The position numbers and the translations under genes are program-made. From Enterobacteriaceae bacterium UBA3516 (GTDB lineage: Bacteria > Pseudomonadota > Gammaproteobacteria > Enterobacterales > Enterobacteriaceae), in assembly GCA_002377245.1 (NCBI GenBank), contig DFPL01000127.1:32612-52454 (forward strand): a stretch of DNA of 19,843 bases, given 5' to 3'. Under the pieces are notes generated by a model. It worked only from the letters and a program-made list of their open reading frames with translations. It made no database searches and was not told the DNA's origin. This document shows positions 15,510 through 19,843 of the stretch, in pieces (the stretch's first letter is position 1; every line of letters starts with the position of its first letter).

Positions 15510-16229
15510 ATGAATAACGACGTCATTTCACCGGATTTTGATGAAAACGGTCGCCCGCTGCGCCGTATCCGTAGCTTTGTCCGCCGCCAGGGCCGCCTGA
15601 CCAAAGGTCAACAGCATGCGCTGGATAACTACTGGCCGGTGATGGGCGTTGAATTTGCTGAACAGCCGCTGGATTTTGCTGCCCTGTTTGGCAACAGCGG
15701 CCCGGTGACGCTGGAGATTGGTTTTGGCATGGGGGCTTCGCTGGTGGAGATGGCGAAAATCCGTCCTCATCAGAATTTCCTCGGTATTGAAGTCCACTCT
15801 CCGGGCGTGGGGGCATGTCTCTCATCCGCGCATGAAGAGGGTGTCGAAAACCTGCGCGTGATGTGCCATGACGCGGTGGAAGTGCTGCACAAAATGATTC
15901 CTGACAATTCATTGAATATGGTGCAGCTCTTTTTCCCTGACCCGTGGCATAAAGCACGTCATAATAAGCGCCGTATTGTTCAGGTACCTTTTGCTGAACT
16001 GGTGAAGAGCAAACTGAAGCTGGGCGGTGTGTTTCATATGGCAACCGACTGGGAAGCCTATGCGGAACACATGCTGGAGGTGATGTCCTCTATTGATGGC
16101 TATCAGAATCAGTCTGCTACGCAGGACTACGTACCGCGCCCGGATTCGCGCCCGGTAACCAAATTTGAACAACGTGGCCATCGCCTGGGTCACGGTGTAT
16201 GGGACTTAATGTTCGAGAGGGTAAAATAA
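15510..16229 (+). CDS. trmB: tRNA (guanine-N7-)-methyltransferase TrmB
   Basis: A 239-aa SAM-dependent enzyme that methylates G46 in the tRNA variable loop. The SAM motif is VTLEIGFGMGASLVEMA, followed by FLGIEVHSPGVGACL, and the substrate/catalytic region FFPDPWHKARHNKRRIVQ. The C-terminal TKFEQRGHRLGHGVWDL is a family signature. Length and sequence follow E. coli TrmB (YggH) closely. Its stop overlaps the yggL ATG by one base (TAATG), so the two genes are co-translated. The ribosome site is weak (GAGCAG). Confidence 0.98.
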   Translation: MNNDVISPDFDENGRPLRRIRSFVRRQGRLTKGQQHALDNYWPVMGVEFAEQPLDFAALFGNSGPVTLEIGFGMGASLVEMAKIRPHQNFLGIEVHSPGVGACLSSAHEEGVENLRVMCHDAVEVLHKMIPDNSLNMVQLFFPDPWHKARHNKRRIVQVPFAELVKSKLKLGGVFHMATDWEAYAEHMLEVMSSIDGYQNQSATQDYVPRPDSRPVTKFEQRGHRLGHGVWDLMFERVK

Positions 16230-16555
16230 TGGCAAAGAACCGCAGCCGTCGTCTTCGTAAGAAGATGCATATCGAAGAATTCCAGGAAATTGGTTTTTCC
16301 GTTAACTGGCGTTTCCCTGAAGGCACCAGTGAAGAAGAGATCGACAAAGTCGTTGATGCCTTTATTGCTGAAGCCGTTGAGTCGCAGAAACTGACCTTTG
16401 GTGGCAGTGGCTACCTCGCCTGGGAAGGGCTGGTCTGCAAGCAGGAAGTGGGCAAGTGCACCCCAGAGCAACAGGCCATTGTGCGTAAGTGGCTTGAAGA
16501 CCACAAACTCGAAGAGGTCAGCGTCAGCGAACTTTTCGATATTTGGTGGGACTAA
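16229..16555 (+). CDS. yggL: YggL family protein (DUF469)
   Basis: A 108-aa, highly charged protein beginning MAKNRSRRLRKKM and containing LAWEGLVC and SELFDIWWD. It matches E. coli YggL over its full length. The family has been linked to the 50S ribosomal subunit, but its role is not settled. The ATG overlaps the trmB stop and has GAGAGGG about eight bases upstream; an in-frame start earlier would lie inside trmB. A hairpin follows before yggN. Confidence 0.95.
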   Translation: MAKNRSRRLRKKMHIEEFQEIGFSVNWRFPEGTSEEEIDKVVDAFIAEAVESQKLTFGGSGYLAWEGLVCKQEVGKCTPEQQAIVRKWLEDHKLEEVSVSELFDIWWD

Positions 16556-16564
16556 GTTGTATCA

Positions 16565-16589
16565 GGGTCGGCAATTGCCGGCCCGTTTT
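16565..16589 (+). terminator. Terminator-like hairpin between yggL and yggN
   Basis: GGGTCGGCAATTGCCGGCCC (16565-16584) is a near-perfect palindrome with one T-G wobble. It is followed one base later by TTTT. It lies 9 bp after the yggL stop and may end or weaken transcription into yggN. The short T-run makes it a partial rather than a strong terminator. Confidence 0.5.
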
Positions 16590-16607
16590 GTCTCTACAGG
16601 AGTGGAA

Positions 16608-17327
16608 ATGATGCGCAAAACGCTACTGGCAGTGGTGCTATCGGTGACAACGTTCGCTGCGAATGCGGAATACAAGTGTAGCGTTAACCCACGCGATGAC
16701 GTGGTCTTAAGCCCGCAGACCGTGCAGGTGAAAGGTGAGAACGGCAATCTGGTGCTGACGCCGGACGGCAATGTCATGTTTAACGGCAAACAGTATTCAC
16801 TCAGCGCCGCGCAACGTGAGCAGGCCAAAGACTACCAGTCAGAATTACGTACTGCGCTGCCATGGATAGATGACGGTGCGCGTTCACGGGTAGAAAAGGG
16901 CCGTATCGCGCTCGACAAAATCATCGTCAAAGAAGTGGGCGAGAGCAGCAGCATGCGTGGTCGTCTGACCAAGCTTGATGCGCAGCTTAAAGATCAGATG
17001 AACAAGATTATCGAGCGCCGCAGCGATGGTCTGACGTTCCACTACAAAGCCATTGATGAAGTGCAGGCCAACGGCCAGCAACTGGTAAACCAGGCGATGG
17101 GCGGCATTTTGCAGGACAGCATCAATGAGATGGGTGCTAAAGCCGTGCTGAAAGGCGGCGGTAACCCGCTGCAGAGCGTGCTCGGCAACCTCGGCGGTTT
17201 GCAAACCGCCATTCAGAACGAGTGGAAAAACCAGGAAGCAGATTTCCAGCAGTTCGGTAAGGATGTCTGTAGCCGCGTTGTGTCTCTGGAAGAGAGCCGT
17301 AAGGCACTGGTGAGCGGGCTGAAATAA
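16608..17327 (+). CDS. yggN: YggN family periplasmic protein (DUF2884)
   Basis: A 239-aa protein with a signal peptide (about 1-20, likely cut after ANA) followed by EYKCSVNPRDDVVLSPQTVQ. It matches E. coli YggN along its length, including GLTFHYKAIDEVQ and QAMGGILQDSINEMGAKAVLKGGGNP. The central part is charged and helical. Its function is unknown. AGGAG lies five bases before the first of two adjacent ATGs, which supports this start. In E. coli the neighbour on this side is ansB; here it is a small DUF559 gene on the opposite strand. Confidence 0.94.
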   Translation: MMRKTLLAVVLSVTTFAANAEYKCSVNPRDDVVLSPQTVQVKGENGNLVLTPDGNVMFNGKQYSLSAAQREQAKDYQSELRTALPWIDDGARSRVEKGRIALDKIIVKEVGESSSMRGRLTKLDAQLKDQMNKIIERRSDGLTFHYKAIDEVQANGQQLVNQAMGGILQDSINEMGAKAVLKGGGNPLQSVLGNLGGLQTAIQNEWKNQEADFQQFGKDVCSRVVSLEESRKALVSGLK

Positions 17328-17346
17328 TCCCCCCTGCGCGCTGGCC

Positions 17347-17422
17347 CCCTCACCCCGGCCCTCTCCCACCGGGAGAGGGAGTAAAAGTCCCCTCTCCCGG
17401 TGGGAGAGGGTTAGGGTGAGGG
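17347..17422. repeat. REP-like long inverted repeat between convergent genes
   Basis: Two 33-bp arms (17347-17379 and 17390-17422) are inverted copies with only a few mismatches and are separated by 10 bp. Each arm also contains its own CCCTCTCCC/GGGAGAGGG hairpin and a CCCTCACCC or GGGTGAGGG end. It is of the same family as the element at 185-223. It sits at the 3' ends of yggN and the convergent DUF559 gene and could stop transcription from both sides. The last codons of the DUF559 gene lie in it. Confidence 0.85.
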
Positions 17423-17749
17423 CATCCGGCGTTGCAATCTTTGCAAAATCACCATCAACACTTCCTCCTCATTTGCCCTAAATTCATTGTTCCAGAACCG
17501 CACGACTTCCCAGCCGTTAGCATTTAAAAATGCACTTCTGCGTAAATCATAAGCATGATTATCCTGATGCTGACCGCCATCCAGCTCAATGATGAGCTTC
17601 GCTTTGAAACAAGCAAAATCCACAATGTATGCCCCAATCGACATCTGGCGGCGAAACTTATAGCCAAAGAAACGCCTGCCTCTAAACAAATACCAGAGGC
17701 GAGTTTCTTCAATGGACATATTGGCGCGGAGTTGTTTAGCTTTTTCCAT
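17411..17749 (-). CDS. DUF559 family protein (endonuclease-like fold)
   Basis: A 112-aa protein with a Vsr/restriction-endonuclease-like core: E14-E15 in SIEETRLWYLFRGRRF, D44 in YIVDFACF, E55 and D57 in IIELDGGQH (53-61), and a terminal EVVRFWNNEF. The acidic residues suit metal-dependent nuclease chemistry, but the family's cellular role is unknown. Its end, MPSP and the stop, comes from the REP-like repeat. The reading frame is open upstream to about 17821 with no ATG, so the N-terminus may be misplaced; a strong GGAGGAGG lies about 40 bp before the ATG. The gene is richer in A+T than its neighbours and sits where E. coli has ansB, which suggests acquisition. Confidence 0.8.
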   Translation of the reverse strand: MEKAKQLRANMSIEETRLWYLFRGRRFFGYKFRRQMSIGAYIVDFACFKAKLIIELDGGQHQDNHAYDLRRSAFLNANGWEVVRFWNNEFRANEEEVLMVILQRLQRRMPSP

Positions 17750-17876
17750 CCCCGCACTTTGCCACTCTCTTCCTGTTTCACCACAACCTCCTCCTGACCC
17801 TGGAACCCGCCTTCCAAATTATTGTCCTATAACTCGCAAGGTTATTAATGGAAGAGACATAAAAAGGATTTTGACG

Positions 17877-18881
17877 ATGAAAATGAAATGGGCCGCAGGA
17901 CTGGCGGCGTTGGCGCTTCTGTCGGGCAGTGCGCTGGCCGATATCAATACTCCCACCGATGAGGTGCTGAAAAAGCAGTTTAACCAGGCGCAGGAAGGGC
18001 TAATGCAACTGGACAGCATCACGCTGCGCCTGTTGGATTCGCGCGGTAACCAGGCGACCTATGCTGCTGAAGGGGATATCTCGGCAACGGAAGATCTCTA
18101 TTCCATGGTCGGTATGGCAGGCAATTATCAGTTTATGGAGAAGACCTGGACTAAAGGCCGCCCGGTGAAGTTCTCGGCGATGGTCACGGCGGTAGGGACG
18201 AAAGATTCCGGCTGGACCACCGAGTTCTTCTCTATGCAGATGGCGGCAAAACCTGCCGGGTATCCAAAACCTGACATTAACAACAAAGAGAAGTATCTGG
18301 TGGTTACCGACAGCGATTTTTATCCGCGCCTGGCCAAAATTGAAGCTACCCGGGCCGCCCAGAAAAAAGCGCTGGATAAATCCCTTGAGAAACAAGAGCA
18401 GCTCCAAAAGGAGATTGACGCGCTGGACGCCCAAATTGCTGCCTCGTGGGGCACAGACAAAAACGGCAAACCGTTAACCCGCGATGATGTGCAGCACGCG
18501 CTGCTGGAAGAACTCCAGGAGGTAGACAGACAGAACGATCCGCTGCATTTTGAAAACAACTACAACAAAACAATTTATGAACCCGCGCTGGCCGAGTGCC
18601 AGAAAAAACCGGATTGCGATGCCACGCCGCTGCGAAAAGCGCGTGCTACGGTACTCGTGGACCAGCGTCGGGACTATCAACTCAAGTTTCAGCTCAAGCG
18701 TGAAGACGTCACCAAAACCCTGGAGGCTTACGATAAAAAGCGGGAGCCGCTGCGCGAAAAGCGGAATGAACTTCGTAGCGAACTGAGCAAACTGGATGCT
18801 ACCAATAGCAAAGACCGAATGGATTACGAAGGTTGGGAGCGGGACATCGCCGTTATGCGTCGGCAGGGCATTATCAAGTAA
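17877..18881 (+). CDS. yggM: YggM family periplasmic protein (DUF1202)
   Basis: A 334-aa protein matching E. coli YggM. A signal peptide (1-21, cut after SALA) precedes DINTPTDEVLKKQFNQAQEGLM. A globular region follows, and then heptad-rich stretches likely to form coiled coils at about 155-185 (KIEATRAAQKKALDKSLEK and onward) and in the last 60 residues. Its function is unknown. AAGGA lies about nine bases before the ATG; longer in-frame starts lack the signal peptide at the N-terminus and overlap the DUF559 gene. It converges with hemW, with a hairpin in between. Confidence 0.93.
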   Translation: MKMKWAAGLAALALLSGSALADINTPTDEVLKKQFNQAQEGLMQLDSITLRLLDSRGNQATYAAEGDISATEDLYSMVGMAGNYQFMEKTWTKGRPVKFSAMVTAVGTKDSGWTTEFFSMQMAAKPAGYPKPDINNKEKYLVVTDSDFYPRLAKIEATRAAQKKALDKSLEKQEQLQKEIDALDAQIAASWGTDKNGKPLTRDDVQHALLEELQEVDRQNDPLHFENNYNKTIYEPALAECQKKPDCDATPLRKARATVLVDQRRDYQLKFQLKREDVTKTLEAYDKKREPLREKRNELRSELSKLDATNSKDRMDYEGWERDIAVMRRQGIIK

Positions 18882-18923
18882 ATCCACTAACCAGCCCGTG
18901 CGTATGCCGGGCTGGATGTGGAT
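18882..18923. terminator. Bidirectional terminator-like hairpin, yggM/hemW
   Basis: CCAGCCCG (18891-18898) pairs with CGGGCTGG (18908-18915). An outer ATCCAC/GTGGAT pair (18882-18887 with 18918-18923) extends the stem across a small internal loop. It fills the gap between the convergent stop codons. It lacks a clear T-tract on either strand. Confidence 0.5.
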
Positions 18924-19843
18924 CACTCCTCGGCGAGGAAAAGCTCCAGCAGAGAGTTAAGGAACAGCTTCCCGTGCTCGGTGATTTGCCAGAATTCGTC
19001 GTTCTCGGTGAGGTAACCCTGAGTTAACGCTTCGTCGAGCTGCGGGCGAATCACGCTTTCATCCAGCCCCGTGAACAGCGTGAACTCCGCACGCGGTGCC
19101 GCTTCCAGCAAACGAAAGCGGTTCATAAAGAATTCGAACGGCTTGTCGGCGGCTTCCACATCGTGCTGACGTTCCAGATAGCGACCCTGCATATACCCGC
19201 GCGGATGACGCGTTTTGGCAGTGCGTAGAATGCGCCCATCGGGGAAAGTCACTTTGCCGTGTGCGCCGCAACCGATGCCGAGATAATCACCAAAGCGCCA
19301 GTAGTTGAGGTTGTGCTGGCACTGATAGCCCGGTTTTGCGTAGGCGGAGGTCTCGTACTGCTGATAGCCTGCGGCGGTGAGCAACTGATGACCACGTTCG
19401 AAAATATCCCATAATGCATCGTCGTCCGGCAGAACCGGCGGACGTGAACCAAATAGCGTGTTAGGTTCAATGGTCAACTGGTACCAGGAGAGGTGCGGCG
19501 GATTCAGTTCAATGGCCTGGCGCAGGTCGTCCAGCGCTTCTTCCAGCGACTGATCCGGCAGGCCGTGCATCAAATCGAGGTTAAAACTGCGTAGTCCCAG
19601 ACCTGTTGCCAGATGGGCGGCGCGCTTCGCTTCATCCGGGCCGTGAATACGCCCCAGTTTCTGCAGCTTTTGCTCGCTAAAGCTTTGTACCCCAATGGAG
19701 ATGCGGTTCACCCCTGCGCGTTGGTAATCGACAAAGCGATCCGCTTCGACGGTGCCGGGGTTGGCTTCCATGGTAATTTCCGCATCCGCCGCCAGATTGA
19801 GGCGCGCACGCACGCCGTCCAGCAGCGTCTGCATCGCCGGGCC
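18923..19843 (-). CDS. hemW: HemW, radical SAM heme chaperone (3' part, cut by window edge)
   Basis: The visible 306 or so C-terminal residues match E. coli HemW (YggW; about 378 aa), including ITMEANPGTVEADRF, GVNRISIGVQSFSE, NLDLMHGLPDQS, LGIGCGAHGKV and ITEHGKLFLNSLLELFL. The frame stays open through the right edge (GPAMQTLL), so roughly 70 N-terminal residues, including the CxxxCxxC iron-sulfur motif, are outside the window; the gene is not truncated in the genome on this evidence. HemW binds heme and is proposed to insert it into respiratory proteins. It was formerly annotated as an oxygen-independent coproporphyrinogen III oxidase-like protein. Confidence 0.97.
   Translation of the reverse strand, partial: GPAMQTLLDGVRARLNLAADAEITMEANPGTVEADRFVDYQRAGVNRISIGVQSFSEQKLQKLGRIHGPDEAKRAAHLATGLGLRSFNLDLMHGLPDQSLEEALDDLRQAIELNPPHLSWYQLTIEPNTLFGSRPPVLPDDDALWDIFERGHQLLTAAGYQQYETSAYAKPGYQCQHNLNYWRFGDYLGIGCGAHGKVTFPDGRILRTAKTRHPRGYMQGRYLERQHDVEAADKPFEFFMNRFRLLEAAPRAEFTLFTGLDESVIRPQLDEALTQGYLTENDEFWQITEHGKLFLNSLLELFLAEE

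Noticed and set aside
17524..17817. Minus-strand open frame overlapping the DUF559 gene in another frame
   Set aside because: It has a strong GGAGGAGG upstream, but its protein lacks family features while the overlapping frame has the complete DUF559 motif set; kept only as a note on the start.
18923..19843. HemW lacking its radical SAM cysteine motif
   Set aside because: The missing N-terminus is outside the window; the frame is still open at the right edge.

Overview
The window comes from the chromosome of an Enterobacteriaceae member. The right half (nupG, mltC, yggX, mutY, trmB, yggL, yggN, yggM, hemW) follows the E. coli/Salmonella backbone order with near-identical protein lengths. GC content is moderately high and REP-like CCCTCTCCC/GGGAGAGGG palindromes recur. 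This suggests Enterobacter, Citrobacter, Leclercia or a close relative; the species cannot be fixed from the sequence alone.

Layout: (1) 1-240, a tandem array of 43-bp palindromic units plus a related REP-like element. (2) 241-2572, a CitA/CitB-type (CitY/CitZ-like) two-component system on the minus strand. (3) about 2573-2902, an AT-rich divergent control region with a 19-bp direct repeat and a CRP-like site. (4) 2903-10276, one plus-strand operon: a 2-hydroxycarboxylate transporter, an FAH-family enzyme, then citC-citD-citE-citF-citX-citG. (5) 10305-10979, an orphan SAM methyltransferase. (6) nupG with a long leader holding a 194-bp MITE-like element and CRP/CytR-like sites. (7) the mutY-yggX-mltC block, divergent from trmB-yggL-yggN. 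(8) a small DUF559 gene where E. coli has ansB, then yggM and the 3' part of hemW, cut by the window edge.

How the genes work together: the sensor kinase and response regulator probably detect an external tricarboxylate and switch on the divergent operon. The transporter brings the substrate in. CitD (acyl carrier), CitE and CitF form citrate lyase, which splits citrate to acetate and oxaloacetate. CitG and CitX make and attach the CoA-like prosthetic group on CitD, and CitC acetylates it. In the classical Klebsiella cluster oxaloacetate is then decarboxylated by the membrane Na+ pump OadGAB. No oad gene is present here; an FAH-family gene sits between transporter and citC and may supply a soluble oxaloacetate-handling step.

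The most notable points are this FAH substitution, the loss of a substrate-contacting arginine in both sensor (Arg to His) and transporter (Arg to Gln) relative to CitA/CitS, the 52-bp-spaced direct repeat in the control region, the palindrome array, the element inside the nupG leader, and the DUF559 gene whose last codons and stop are supplied by a REP-like repeat. Family assignments are from recognition of the sequences; no database search was run.
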